Of a stretch of DNA of 64,000 bases, positions 46,300-58,985 are shown piece after piece (position 1 is the stretch's first letter; every line of letters starts with the position of its first letter). The position numbers and the translations under genes are program-made. The notes beneath the pieces were generated by a model. It worked only from the letters and a program-made list of their open reading frames with translations. It made no database searches and was not told where the DNA came from. This DNA is from Gnetum montanum (Eukaryota; Streptophyta; Gnetopsida; Gnetales; Gnetaceae): NCBI GenBank assembly GCA_015680685.1, contig MNCI01021017.1, positions 469,693 to 533,692 on the forward strand, in the 5' to 3' direction.

Positions 46300-49200
46300 G
46301 AATGAAGATGGTTGAGAAGATCAAATAGTCTTAGGTGATGGAGGTTTCTAAGGTTCCAAAGAACCTTCACTAGCTTCAAGTGTGCACAGTGCTTGAGGAG
46401 GCTATGACTATCCTATTGTAGCTACTACCTCTGGTAGAAGGTGAAAGACATCCAATAATGCCTTCATATTCTTCTCCTTGCTCTGAGGATCATTCGTAAT
46501 TCATGCAACATCACCAATGTGGGCTAGAATGGGGATATCCCATAAATAGGGCATTAATAGGAACAACTTCTTAATGTTGATAAACCAAGTAGCAAATTAT
46601 TTTTGTTTGACATTGAATGCCCTGAGTACATTTTGAAGCTCTTGGTAGTTATTCATCCTTTTGGCCAGGCCCTTGGTAATGGATCTCTGATTAGTATATT
46701 TACCCTTGAGAACCTCAAGTTCAGCAATTGTCACTCTAAGCTTTTGCTTGGTGTTCTTGTAGTTCTTGAACTTGGCCTTGTATAATAGGTACAAGCTAGC
46801 CACCAATGTTTCTAGTTCTGACCACTGCTATTCAACAATCAACATAGCAAGGTTTGCATATTGGAGGTTGATGAGCTTCATGTATTCAATCATCTCCTCT
46901 ATTTGCAACTCTTTTAGGTGAATTTTTACTTTATTGTATTGATCAATCCCATCAAAAATGGTCTACCATAATTTGTGTCCTTGTTAGAGTTGCTAGAGGG
47001 TCTTGTTTACCTTTCCCTTCACCACTCATTTACTTCCTTCTATAGATCTTTATAGTGATTTTTGACTCTCTCAAATTTAAGAACCTCTAATTTCCAAGTG
47101 GCTATTCTATTGTAGTCTTTTGGAAAAGGGCATAGACCTCCTCCATCAATAGGTTTCTATTTTTAACTATCAATATCCTTAACTCTGTATTTGCTATGGC
47201 TAGTTGCTCCTACTATTGATGGATAAAATCAGTCAACTATTATTTATGTGCATCAAAGTTTTATAGCCAACTAAACATTCTCCTAGTAGGTTAGATCCAA
47301 GGCCTTCTAAATTTTATGATGGGTAAGGCCTTCTAAATTTTATGGTGGGTGGCCTCTACCAAAGATTCGTAGAACACCGTCATCTCCATCGCATCCACTA
47401 GTGTGAAGCTATTCAAGAACTTCATCTCTTGTCAATGCTAGGTTTAGAAATGCAAGGTTAGCAATCTAGGCTCTCAGTTTAGCAACTTCCATAGCCAAGC
47501 ATTCATTTACATCCTTGGTTGTTATGAGTTTCCCTTCCAAAATAATAGTCTTGTTCCTTACGTCTAGAAGCTTCTACTAGGTTGCATTTATACTATTTAA
47601 AAGGTCAAAGACATCTGAAAGGGATTTTCTAGTTCCTATCAATTGATCCAATAGTTGTTCATGCTATGCTATGCTTAGTCTATCACTTATGATCCCTACG
47701 AATGTCTACACATCTTTAAGTGTAGTGATGTCTAGTACAGATGTTGCACATGCATTAAGTATCTTGGCAATTTTGTTAGCAATCATCTCTACTGCTATTT
47801 CTTCCCCTTGGTGTTGCATCACCAATACTGATGCCTCCTTGCCCTTTTCCAAGTTCATTGAAAATATCATAGCATTCCCAAAAATCTTTAAGATTTTCTA
47901 TTATTCTAAGAGAAATACCATTACCTCTCTAGCACTAGGATTCAACCTCAAGGAAAACTACATCCATTGGGTAGAAAAAATGGATCCACCTACTCCCATC
48001 TAGCTAACTATTCAAGTCACCTCATTTAGGTCACTCATCGTAGGCTGGTACATAGATGGATCTCCACCACTTTTGCTTGCCTATTACTCCTGCTTACTCA
48101 AGAGCCATTCTTGGAACTCATGCAACCATTGAGATGTTTTAGCAATGTATAACACTATTTTCTAAGTGGTTGGTGGAGGTGGTGGCTGCTACTTCTCTTC
48201 TTGGATTATTATTGCATGAGTTTTATCCTTCATCATCTCTACCAAATTAGCAGTCAAAGCATGTCAAACAACATCATTGGTATAGCAGGCTATTCTTCCT
48301 CTTTGATATAGTTTTCTAATGAGGCATGGGAATAGGAGTACCTTCATTTCACATTCATTATCCTTGAACCACTTCTCTATCTCCAGATAGATTAGTTATG
48401 GAAGGTTGACTAGGAATCTTCCACTCATAGGAACACACACATAGGCAGAAAAGGTAGTGATCTTGCTTAGCCTCACTGTGGGATTTAGGTGAAAGGCCAC
48501 AATCTTGTAATGGATTTGTTCTACTAGTGTGATCATGTCGTACTCCTTACAATTGACAACATAGCACTACTGAACCCACTCCTTTTTAATGTTGGGATGC
48601 ACCTACATCATAATCTCAATGAGATTTTCCCCAATTTTAGGTAACCCAAGTGCCTCTTCAATGGCTTGCATTGAGTAGGATACTAAAATGTCCTTCAACT
48701 TCACCATTGAATTAGCTTTCCTATTGCTCCAAAATAGGAACATCTCTCCCATATACCACTCCATGCTAGAAGTGATAATTGGACACATGGGAGAGGCTTT
48801 TAGTTGGTCCTATACCTCTTTAGGTGCTTGCTCCAAGAAAGAACCAAAGTTCAATTCTTGGAACACTATCTTTTGAACCTCCCTTGATATGATTTGGTTT
48901 AAGTAGGCTTTCATCAAGGTTATCTCAAGGCTCTCTTCTTGAGCTAGTGCCTCATCCTAGTGGGAATGTTCTATTGCTACTACCTATTTTGAAATTTGAC
49001 AAATAGACTCAACTTCAGCCTCTTCCCTTAGAGATCTTGTAGCATGGGTTGTGATTGGTTCTTCCTAGGCCTGTTCTCGGCCCCTTCCTATCCTTGGCCA
49101 TTTTTTCCTTGGTTGAGATGATCCTCCTTCCTGTGTGTTGTTTCCTATTGGTACCACCTACTACCACAACACATCCATGGATTAGTAGATATAATGTGTA
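46300..49200 (-). pseudogene. Long coiled-coil ORF downstream of integrase (element F)
   Basis: One minus-strand reading, broken by many TAG stops and some frame changes, covers nearly 3 kb. It opens with basic sequence, then WYMGEMFLFWSNRKANSMVKL and EEALGLPKIGENL (48,790-48,600). A Lys/Asn-rich middle follows, then a coiled coil with heptad-like Leu spacing (FKNYKNTKQKLRVTIAELEV, 46,760-46,700). Position and orientation match the extra ORF found after integrase in Athila-type elements. I see no signal peptide or transmembrane anchor, so I do not call it an envelope gene. Function is unknown. Confidence 0.5.
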
Positions 49201-51249
49201 ACTTAGGATATTTAGATACCTTATCTAATTAATTAGTTATACTTGGCGATGGTTGGACCAAGGTAGATTGATTATTTTATTAATTAATATTTTTTATTGT
49301 AAGTGTCACCAAAGCTTGTTGGAAGGGTTTAACTCTTATAATTTGGTATTTTAATTTTGATTCCTTAGTTAACCCTTTATAGGAGTTAGAGAAATGTCAA
49401 GAAATTTTCTCTCAAAAATAGCACATTTGTGGCCCCCATGACTAAGAGCTTACATCCAAGAGCTACAAGGTTGAAGAAAAGAGTGATTTGGACAAATGCT
49501 TAAGAAGCTATGGGCTCTTGAAGGTTTTGGGCTCTGAAAATTACAAAAATTACTTCAGCGTTTCAAAGAAAATGTGAAAATTTCAAAGGAGCTCATGCAT
49601 ATATATAGGAATTTTATGTTGCATCAACGGGGCCATGTAAATGCATGGGCTCCATTAACAAGGCCCCGTTTACATGGTCTATAAATGAAATTTTCAAATT
49701 GGAATATTTTTAAAAATACAACAAAATTTTGAATGAATTTAGGGTTTATGGAGTCCTAGAAAAGCCAAGAATATGATCAAATTATTGAAGAGGGTCTTTG
49801 AAAACTTAAAAATTCAAAACTTTTATGGAGAATGTGTGAATTGGAGAAAATGCTTAAAGGAGCACATAGTTAGATGTAGAAGATGGGTGCATGAATGATT
49901 ATGATTGCAAAAAATCCTAAGGATAAGGTGCTAAGAAACCCAATGAAGAGATATGCAAGTGGGTTCTTTCCATAGCAAGCACATGCCCTTATTTTTCCTT
50001 GCATAACCTCAACCCAAGAAGTCTATGGGCCCCATAGGTGATTAATGGTTTATCAAAGTTAAGGATCAAAACTTGGAATATTATGCTAAAGAGTTCAAGT
50101 ACATCAGATAAAGACATTGAATAAGAACATGGATACTGAAAGTAAGATGAGTTATGAGCAGCATGGATGGATGATGAAGAAGGTGAAATGGAGTTCCAAA
50201 TTGAGGTCATAAGAAGTCCCTTATGGATTTATGTTTAAATGACATGAGAAGATCCATCCTTAGTCTAGATCAAAATCAACTACTTTCAGTAACTTCACAT
50301 CGTCACTCCAAGACTAATCCACCTCCTTGAGACACAAGAGTGTTTCTATAGAATAACGATCATTCTTTAAAGAGAAGAAAAGAGAAGTAGGAAGTGAGAG
50401 AGGACCTTTGTTAGAGGGGACTTTCAGGCATGGGTAACGTGTCTTTCTAGTTCCATAACTAGTGCTTGTAGCCCATTTATTTGTCTAAGGGATTTTTTTT
50501 GAATTTCCACCCTTTTTTATTTTTTTCTTTGTTTTTTATATTTTTTTAATTTTTTATTTGTTTTTCTTTCTTTTTATATGGGAACCACACCATTCAAAGA
50601 CTTATTTAACTTCCTATTTATGATCAACACGGAATAGTAACAAATCCATGAAAACACTCATGCACCCAAGTAAGTAGAAGAGTACAAAGAGTATTGAGTA
50701 CCCTTGAAGTCACACCCTATGCAAACCTTTGAATCCTTCCTAATTCTAGAAACCACCAAGGTAAAAAATTTATTAAAGGTTTATTTAATGAAAGGAAACT
50801 TATATTCCCAAAATAAGAAAAACCATATATTTTTGTAATTAGGTGGATGTCATGGACTCACTACCTATTCCATGAAAAAGAAACCATGTCTTAGCCATTG
50901 GTATAAAAATTTAAAAATAGAAACCAGACATTAGTAAATAATAACATTAAGCACAAAACACCATTAGCAACAACTATAGCACCATTATGTCCTATTGGAA
51001 CAAAGCACATTTATTAATAGAAATTATAAAATTACACTAAAATAAAGTAAAATATGTAAGAAAGTGTAAAATATTCAAGAAAAATTTAAATGTACTAATG
51101 ATAGTGTAAAACAAAAAATGGTGTAAAATAGGAAAAAAATTAAAATAAAAAATTTGTAAAATAAACAATTTTCAAAAAATAAAAATGTGTAAAATAAAAA
51201 AATAGAAAAATTGAGGAGCCATGTATATGATTAGCATGGATGGCCATCT
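49201..51249. other. Non-coding interior of element F between integrase and the 3' ORF
   Basis: AT-rich sequence with a TTTTTTATTTTTT run at 50,500-50,580. A short pair, CATCAACGGGGCC and AACAAGGCCCCGTTTACATGG, lies at 49,621-49,680 and carries the F LTR word. Open stretches here are short and resemble nothing I know. Confidence 0.45.
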
Positions 51250-52350
51250 CCCCCACAACTAAGTTGGAAAAAGGAGACCTAGAAAAATGAGCATGGTTGC
51301 CCATCTATTGAGGTATTTGTTGTACTAGCTCACTTGGGCTTATGGAAAGACTTTACCTATTGAATGTTAATCAATTGCTTCTTGTCTAGTCTTTCATCTT
51401 TGTATATGATCATGGCCCTATAAGGAAAGGTTTCATTGATTACATAAGGCCCCTTCGATAATGTTTGGAATTTGGTTTTTTGAAGAATATGTGTGGGGTT
51501 CTAGTAGAGGACCATATCTCTAGGTTAAATTTTGATCCTTCTAATTCTTAGATCATGTCATTATTTTTTGAATGCCTTGTGTACTTCATTCAAAGATAGG
51601 GCCACTAATCAATGTTAATCTAACACATTTAGGTTGATCAATCTTTCTTTTTGTGTCAAACTTAGGTCAAGCTCCAGATCAAAGGCCATTGAGAGTGTAC
51701 AAATCTTGGATTGAATTGGAAGTGTTGGAAGCTTATCATACATCAACTCATGGGAAGAGTAGCCAATAGTGAGTTTTCATGTTGAGTGGTAGGCCCAAAG
51801 GGCATTGTTGAGTTTTGTGCTCCAATGTCTCTTATATTTGCTAACAATTCTTGTTAGAGTCTTTATGATCTCCATATTAGTAATCTTTGCATGACCATTT
51901 CCTTGGGGATGCTAGGATGTTGTTAATTTATGTTCAACTCCCAAGCATTGCATGAGTTTCCAAAAAGTAGTGTCTATGAAGCGTGTTTCATTGTCAAAAA
52001 TTAGTGCGTGTGGCACCCCAAACCTATTCACAACATTTTTTTGTACAAACCATGCAATAGAGGATGATGTATAGTTGATGATGGCTACTGCTTCTGACAA
52101 TTTTTTATAGTAATCAATAGCAAGCATTATATATGCCTTTCCATTTAACATGGGTGTGATTGAATCCCTAAAGTCAATGCCCCATATATCAAAGGTTTTT
52201 AGTGATTGAATCCACTATTAAGGTCCCTCCATTCATGTGATCATCCCACCATCTCATTGATAGTGTTTACAAGAGCAAACAAATTGGTAGATGTCCTTGA
52301 AGATAGTTGGCCATTAATACCTTGCCATTAGGATCTTAACACCTATGTCT
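51250..52350 (-). pseudogene. Integrase region (element F)
   Basis: The minus-strand core at 52,151-51,912 reads AYIMLAIDYYKKLSEAVAI, then NRFGVPHALIFDNETRFID and CLGVEHKLTTS. This is the rve fold with the first catalytic Asp (AIDYY) and the second (FDNETRF) kept. Downstream (51,890-51,330), after frame changes, come NGHAKITNMEIIKTL, WSTKLNNALWAYHSTWKLTIG and LDLELDL-type text of the integrase C-terminal half. The integrase would insert the cDNA. Several stops make it inactive. Confidence 0.8.
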
Positions 52351-52679
52351 CTCTTAGCATAGTGGCCCCAACAACGACCCTCATGAGCATCCTAAAGAAC
52401 ACATATGAGTATCAGGTACATACCAACAAACCAAGCCATTGATGCATACCTTGTAAAGGTGTCCATTAATTTCCATAAAGCATTTGGCTTGATGAAGAAA
52501 CTAGTGTTTCTTATTATAGGCCAAATCTTGTGGTATATCTTGGGTAAGAAGATAAGTAAGCATGTCATCATACCATTTTGGTTTTATGGGCATTTGTTAA
52601 TTTATTACACCAGCAAAGAGAAGTTTATCAGGAAATTGGTAAGAGAGTGGGCTCTCCTCCTGTTTGTTATTCCATCATA

Positions 52680-53345
52680 ACTAAGACAAGTGATCAATGA
52701 CCACATTCTCAGTTCCCTTTTGATCTACTATTGTGAGATTAAACTTCTACAAGATCACAACCATACTTACCATTTGCTTGTTCGTTAGGAAGTAGATGGC
52801 ACTGTGATTGGTATGCACAAACATTTTATATCCAACCACATAGTGATTGAACTTTTCCAAAGCATAAACCACCATAAATAGTTCTTTCTCTATTGTGGTG
52901 TAATTCAACTATGCACCCATAATTCTTCAACTTACACAATGGATGTAATATGGATGTTTCTTCTCATCCAACTATGTAAGCATGGCTCCCAAGGTTAATT
53001 TGATGCATCTGTCATGACATGAAATGGTTTGAACTAGTCAATTGATCATAGAATTGGAGTTTTTACAAGCTTTTGCTTAAGGCTTTGGAATCTTTATTGC
53101 ATTCCTTAGTCCAAATGAGTGGAGCATCTTTCTTTGTTAGCTCAACCAACGATTTTGTAATCTTAGAGAAATTCTCTATGAATTACCTGTAGTAGCCTAT
53201 GTATCTAAGGAATGATTAACCATCTTTAATGATTTCTAGTTAGTGGGTTATTCCTTGGATTCCCCTTATCTTTTCAAGATCCACCTCAATCCCTTCATAA
53301 TAGATTCTATGCCCCAATACAATGCTCCCATGGACCATCAAATGG
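52680..53345 (-). pseudogene. RT C-terminal part and RNase H (element F)
   Basis: On the minus strand MVHGSIVLGHRIYYEGIEVD lies near 53,340-53,280 and IGYYR, stop, FIENFSKITKSLVELTKKD near 53,190-53,130, the end of a gypsy RT. RNase H follows with YTTIEKELFMVVYALEKFNH and YKMFVHTNHSAIYFLTNKQ (52,920-52,760), the last matching the THDHA-type block with Asp replaced by Asn. The N-terminal half of RT (YxDD and upstream) is not clearly seen, so the element may be deleted between protease and RT. Confidence 0.75.
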
Positions 53346-53479
53346 TTCTTCTATCAATTGAGTCACAAGTTTGTTTACACACATCTTTTGACTACATATA
53401 GTCACCTTTGAACTTTAGATTCATCTGCATACTATTTTCATGCTTTGATGGATGTGATCTTAATAGACTAGAGTTTTTA

Positions 53480-53780
53480 CATGCAATTTCACCTAGTATC
53501 ACTATATGCAATGCATGGAACTCTCTTCTTTTTTATCTTTCCAAATTCATTCTCCGTGGAAATTTCCAAGAAGAGATCTTTAATGTCCATTTGCACATCA
53601 ACAATGCTCAACCATGCCCTTCCCATAATAATTGGAAAATCTTCCTTGCAATTATCAACCTTGATCACTAGAAAATCAATGGGATAGGACCACCCACAAA
53701 AAGTCATCACAATGTCCTCCACAAGTCTAAAAGGAATAGTGATTGACTAGTCTACCAATTCTAGATAGATATTGCTCTTC
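53480..53780 (-). pseudogene. Aspartic protease-like region (element F)
   Basis: The stretch 53,722-53,489 reads SYPIDFLVIKVDNCKEDFPIIMGRAWLSIVDVQMDI. This is the C-terminal half of the Athila-type protease, where DFxVxDM and PIILGRPFLAT are usual. The active-site strand lies further upstream and is not clear. Confidence 0.7.
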
Positions 53781-56422
53781 TTAAGAGGTAGCAAGTTCCA
53801 TGCTTTGTACATGTCATGGGAAATTAAATTGACACCAGAACTTTAATCAAGAAGATCCTTGCATAGCTTATGTCTAGTAATCTACAAGTAAATGAGAGGA
53901 CTTCCAAGGTTAAATCTTTTCCTGGAAAGGTTGCTAGCCTTGATCTAATCTAATACATCGTGGATTAACATGATAGTGGAGATCTTAGGAGGCATTTATT
54001 TTAAAGAACTCTCAAAAGGATTTAATGTAGACAATGATGGGGAGATAAGATGTCTAGCCACATTAGTCTATGAAAAATTTGGAGGAATATTGGATTGGAA
54101 GAATTATTATTTTTGAGATCTGGGTTTCGAACCATTCAACTAGAAAGCTAGCTATAAGTTGACAACCCTAGTAGCTTGACATTGTTGTGACTGTGGTGGA
54201 ATTTCATCTTGCATAGATGGAGCAAGAGGTAATTGGATGGAGGGTGGAGGAGCATGTGCTAAAGGATGAGAAGGATGATACAAATATGGGAATTTCCCTC
54301 TAGTAGGTGGAGAATGAGTTCTATGATACTCTAGAGGGTAGTAGTGATGTTGAAAAGAAGCATGACTAGAAGAGTCAAATAGAGACATTGGTTGCTAGAC
54401 ATAGTACCCATATGGATATGGCTACCTGTAAGGGTACTACTACCTTGGTGGTAGGATCCTCCACAACTATGGATGTTGCCATTACTAGTACTACTCATAC
54501 AGTTGTAGTGGAGCTCCACTTGGACAATGAGCTTTTTGTTGTTGGCGAAATAGTCATGGATTAAATTGAGAATAAAACAATCTTCTCGATGCTTACCTTC
54601 TTGCCAATCTAGGATTTAGCATGTACACCCCAGACTCCTACAAGTGTAACATGATAGGGTAACATCCTTTAGGATGTATGTATTGGAAGATTTTACATCC
54701 ACTATCATCATCTAATTCTAACTCAACAACTTCTACTACTATAGTAGCTTTGCCCTTACCCCTTTGGTATGCACATTCAACTTCTTTCCACTTCCTATGG
54801 TTATGACCACTACTCTAATCTCTTGATTCTTCTGTGATCTTTAGAGTAGTTTGAAATTTTTCATTCAACGAATCCCACATTTTATCTACCTTGGCTAAAG
54901 TTTCACTCATAGAGTTTTGGATCAACAAGGTTTTTCTATTCATCACCTCATCAAGTGGTGATTCCTCCTCATTGTCACAAAATTAGACCTCCCTTTCTCT
55001 AATGTAAGGATCCCTATTATATTCCTTAGCACTTTCCCATTTCCTCAACTATCCTTCTTCTTTTGCCACCTACTCTATTAGCATTTGGATTTGATGGGAT
55101 CTAAGTTCTGATAATATTCCTTCCACATAAATCCCAAGAGTTCTTCTCATTTTTTATATCAGTCTGTCTATGATGTGGCAAAGTTGTTCCCATTGAGAAT
55201 AACCATGGCCAAGCCATTGTTGTATGAGAGAATAGTATCTACCCATGATGGTGTCAAGGGGCTCATGTGTTCCTTACTTACATCCTTGGATCTACCTTCT
55301 CAAATTGAACACTTGGGAGTACACTTGATACTTGTTGTTGAATATTTTAGCATCATACTCCATCTACAAATTGATTCTAGCTCTAAAGAAAGATACCAAC
55401 TTTTGACTTTCTTGATGAGTGACCTAAGAAATAGTTTTGATTTCTACCAATCATTTTCAATATTTTGTAAAGCACAAGCATCATGAAAGGCTTAAATATG
55501 TGTTTGTGAATCAAAGTTATATCCCCCTCAAATCTAGGGATATTGCTCATATAAGGTTGCTTGATCCACTATCTTTCACATGCTTGATTTGAATTTTTAC
55601 TACATCCACAATGTTTAGTATACTTTGAGTGGCTAGCAAAGGCTCATCATCATCATTATTTCAATGATGCCTATGATGTCCTTTACTACCCCTTCATTCA
55701 TGATAGGTCTATTGATCATTATTGCCCTATTGTTCACCTTCATCACAGTTGTCTTTTCAGTAATGTTGATCAAAACCAAAAGATAAAGAAGAAGATGTAG
55801 ATAAAGAGAACAAAGAATGAGAAGGACAACCACCACCATGGTATCTACCACATCCTCTACACTTTTCACAACAATATTCATCAATTTTCTTGTCATCCTA
55901 ATGCTTTTCCGAGCCCCTGCTTGGACTCCCACTTTTGCTTGAACCTTGATTGTTGATAGTGGATTGCAATTTTAGGTTTAAGGTACCATCACCAATATTA
56001 AGTGGTGGAGAATCTTCATGTTGAGAATCCCCATATGGAGGATCCTCATTGTTACTTTGGTTAAGCAGAAATAAGGGATTGGTGAACCATTTCCCTTTCA
56101 TAGCCTCATAGTACTTATATTGGTGTCAATCTCTCCTACATTGTGTTTTAGTAGGATGGTAGTCCTAAAGTCATAGTCATGCACAACATACCCTTATTAA
56201 AGGTATTGGATGTCCAACCTCCTAAGAGTTTGGAATAGCATCCTAAACAAATCGATAGGAAGGCATTACAATGTTTCCCTCCATATCTCACCACCATAGT
56301 TGTTCATCTTGGTGAAGGATGAAGATGAATTCCAACACATACTCATCTAGATGAGTATATACCACCTTGCATTCTTAAGGCACTGACAATTTAGTATCAT
56401 CGCACTTTTGAGAAGAAGACAT
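53781..56422 (-). pseudogene. Gag region (element F), strongly decayed
   Basis: A minus-strand ATG at 56,422 opens MSSSQKCDDTKLSVP and a stop. Partial frames follow: KGKWFTNPLFLLNQSNNEDPP (56,101-56,035), a Cys-rich piece near 55,880 (CCEKCRGCGRYHGGGCP), and a Ser/Pro/His-rich piece (54,388-54,152). A CYTCRSLGC piece near 54,650 may be a zinc knuckle remnant. The assignment as gag rests mainly on its place between primer site and protease. Confidence 0.5.
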
Positions 56423-56554
56423 TTTGTAATTAAAATAAGTTATCAATGTGCTTAAATTATTATATTTATTCTTAGAATGATTTTTGACCTTAGGGTTCAT
56501 CCAACAACGCTAATGATTTTTACTATACCTAGCTAGTGCATGTTTCAAATAAAA

Positions 56555-56577
56555 CGAATCCTCAAAAATGGTGTCAA
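56555..56577 (-). promoter_or_regulatory. Primer binding site of element F (decayed)
   Basis: On the minus strand the LTR end is followed by TTGACACCATTTTTGAGGA. With two G-to-A changes reversed this becomes TGGCGCCATTTTTGAGG, close to the TGGCGCC primer site of Athila elements. The reconstruction is inference. Confidence 0.5.
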
Positions 56578-57440
56578 TGATGAGCGACGAGTATCCCTAT
56601 GCTTAATCATACAAATCACTAAGTGTTCATGCACAATCTAATCAAATACCATGAATTCTATGTCTTACAGTACTCTAGTCTCTAGAAAGTGAAATTTTCC
56701 TATCATTCATTGTCTTCCCAATTACACTTATGATATGCAAAGGTATTGTTAAATGTAATCAATGCCTATGATTTTTATGTTTTTGTTTTGGGTGCTTAAA
56801 ACAAAGGATGAAAGGAATGAAGTAATTCAATTGCTAATTTAATCTAACTAACTACACCTAACTAATCCTAACATAAGCATCCAATCCCACTTGTCATACA
56901 CATCCTAAACACATTTAGCACTACTTGGTTACCAAACATTCAGCATTAATAGGATTACCAAGCACCAAGCATATGCTCGAAGTGGTCATACTTATGTGCT
57001 AAATTAATCGCTACTTAATCTAGCTTATTTTAACCTAACTAATTATTTAATTACTTAAATCATTAAAGGAAATCATATAAAACATTAAATGCATAAATAA
57101 ACAATTAATCTATTTCCAAATGCTACAAGGTTTATCAAAAAGGCTTATATTTATTTTCGTTTATACTACTATGCTTAGGTACATCACTACTTAAAAAAGA
57201 TTCATACACTTTTTGACTCTTGCTATGGGCACTTAGAAAATATTCTAACTCTTAAATGAACAAACTATAAGAACTTCACTAAGCCTATGACAAGACATGA
57301 CATAAACATGATAGGTGAGCATGCATTTATAGACTTTATTATGGAGTTGCATTAACAAGGTCTCATAAATGTAACAAATGCTATGTTAACAAGGCCACAT
57401 TGGTGAGGGCTTGTCGATGTGACACTTTGATGCTTCATCA
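56578..57440 (-). repeat. 5' LTR of element F
   Basis: It runs parallel to 45,142-46,085. It starts (plus strand) TGATGAGCGACGAGTATCC and ends CTTCATCA. On the minus strand TATAAATG lies at 57,331-57,324 and is a possible TATA box; the sister LTR has TATACATA there. Confidence 0.8.
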
Positions 57441-58257
57441 TCCATGGTGGTTAAACCAATACCACAACACTTGAAATGGCCAAAAACATGATTTTCAAAG
57501 CTTGGAACGTTGGAATCCTAAGGATAGCTACAATTTGGCCTTGTTTGATCATGAAAACCTCAATGTTTGATCCATCTACACTAGAGCAACCCTCAACTAC
57601 ATTGTCCAACATAGTCATGAGGTGTTAGTGCCAAAAATCCATCTTCTAAAGCCTATTTTAACTTCCAAATAGTCTATTTAGCCTTTTCAAGACTCTATGC
57701 TATCCTAAAAAGCTGATGGAACAACAATAGCAACTTTAAAACCCCATAAACCCACTTTTTCCATGCATCTATGCTAGGACTTTGATGACCAATGTAGTCC
57801 CAGCATAGTCACCAGTATTTGACATCATTTGCAACTTCTAGAGGATTAAAACAATACCAAAGTTCACTAATCTCCAACCCTAGTCAACTACACTAGCCAC
57901 ACAAACCATTGGGATTCCAAAACTAGCCATCACAAACCTAAGAAACCATCTACTATTACCAGCTACACTAGGGCTTATCCTAACTACACTACCTAGCATA
58001 GTCCTGGCTAGGCCCAATGTAATCACAATAAAAGGCCTTGATTTTGGCTTCAAATAACCTCACCAAGTGTTCAAAATTTCTTGTCAATCCTATAGACCTA
58101 CATCATCACCTACAAAGGCCTACAACTAATAAAATTTGATCCTTTTTTACCAATATTCAACACCTTTTCCACAAGTTTTTCATCCAAACTTATTTCACGG
58201 TGTTTCTACTTGTTTAGGCCTTGTTATGCACTATTAACCCTTATTGCTTGGCCCTGT
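57441..58257. repeat. Word-rich spacer, right part (element A)
   Basis: This continues 42,731-45,141 with AACTACATTGTCCAACATAGTC (57,593-57,615), CTAGGACTTTGATGACCAATGTAGTCCCAGCATAGTC (57,773-57,810) and CTACACTACCTAGCATAGTC (57,983-58,003). Text becomes word-free near 58,040. Confidence 0.6.
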
Positions 58258-58970
58258 GATGTCATTTGGCTCCATTCTTAGTCATTGAAGTATCATTTCG
58301 CACTATTCCACCAAATGATTTTATCATTTGATGTCATTCAACCTTGGAACATTGGATTTGACAACAACTTACACAATTGGATCACCTTGTACTATTGTTT
58401 ACCCATTATATCATCATTTGATGCGATTTGACCATTAGTTAAGCCTTATTTGACATTATTTATCATTATTTGACAGTCATTTAGCCTCACCCTATGACAA
58501 TGAGCCTTCTAGTTTATTTCATCTACCTTATCCTATCCCCTATGACCTTCGTTGACCATGTTTATTCTTGTTTACCTTATTTAATGGTGCTTGACCATCA
58601 TTAGATTATCATTAGGCCTCATTTGAAAATCATTTAGTCTTTATTTGACCTAATTTCATGTTATTTGGCCTTCAATATGCCCTACCTATCTTAACTCCCC
58701 TCTCTATGGCCCCTATTGGCTTTGCTTTGACAATCATTTAGCCTTCATTGGACTCCATTCTATCATAGTTTTGCCTTCAATGACCTTGTTTAGCCTTTGT
58801 TTTACCTTATTTCTCTATACCTACCTCTAGTAACCTTTAAGTAGCCTTGTTTAAACCCTTTTTAGCCTTTATCTTAACGTATTTTGGCTATTTCTAAAGT
58901 ATTTTTCTTTATTTTCACATTATTGGCTCATTTTATCACATAGGTGCTACTTAATGTGCTAATGGTTAAT
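58258..58970. repeat. Degenerate TCATTTGACAT/CCTTGTTT repeat before pol (element A)
   Basis: Units like CATCATTTGATG, CATTATTTGACA and TTTAGCCTT recur throughout, as at 5,846-6,715 in L. The region is non-coding, T/C-rich and ends in the acceptor-like ATATGTAG at 58,968-58,975. Confidence 0.55.
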
Positions 58971-58985
58971 ATGTAGGATTGGAGT

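Larger units (their letters stand above)
45142..57440 (-). mobile_element. Element F: Athila-like Ty3/gypsy element, minus strand
   Basis: LTRs lie at 45,142-46,085 and 56,578-57,440. On the minus strand the order is primer site, gag (56,422 down), protease, RT-RNase H, integrase, a long spacer, a coiled-coil ORF (about 49,200-46,300), polypurine tract, 3' LTR. This order, with an extra ORF after integrase, and the RT/RNase H text fit the Athila/Tat group, most like Athila. It interrupts the spacer of A. I could not find a clear 5-bp target duplication (CCTAG on the left, TCCAT on the right). Confidence 0.8.

Noticed and set aside
49621-49690. Hairpin with GGGGCC/GGCCCC arms as a terminator or riboswitch
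   Set aside because: It is a copy of the F LTR word pair in a plant element; rho-independent terminators do not apply and no aptamer pattern is seen.
53408-53687. Two plus-strand open frames of 68-87 codons
   Set aside because: They are the reverse of the minus-strand protease of F, which has clear homology.
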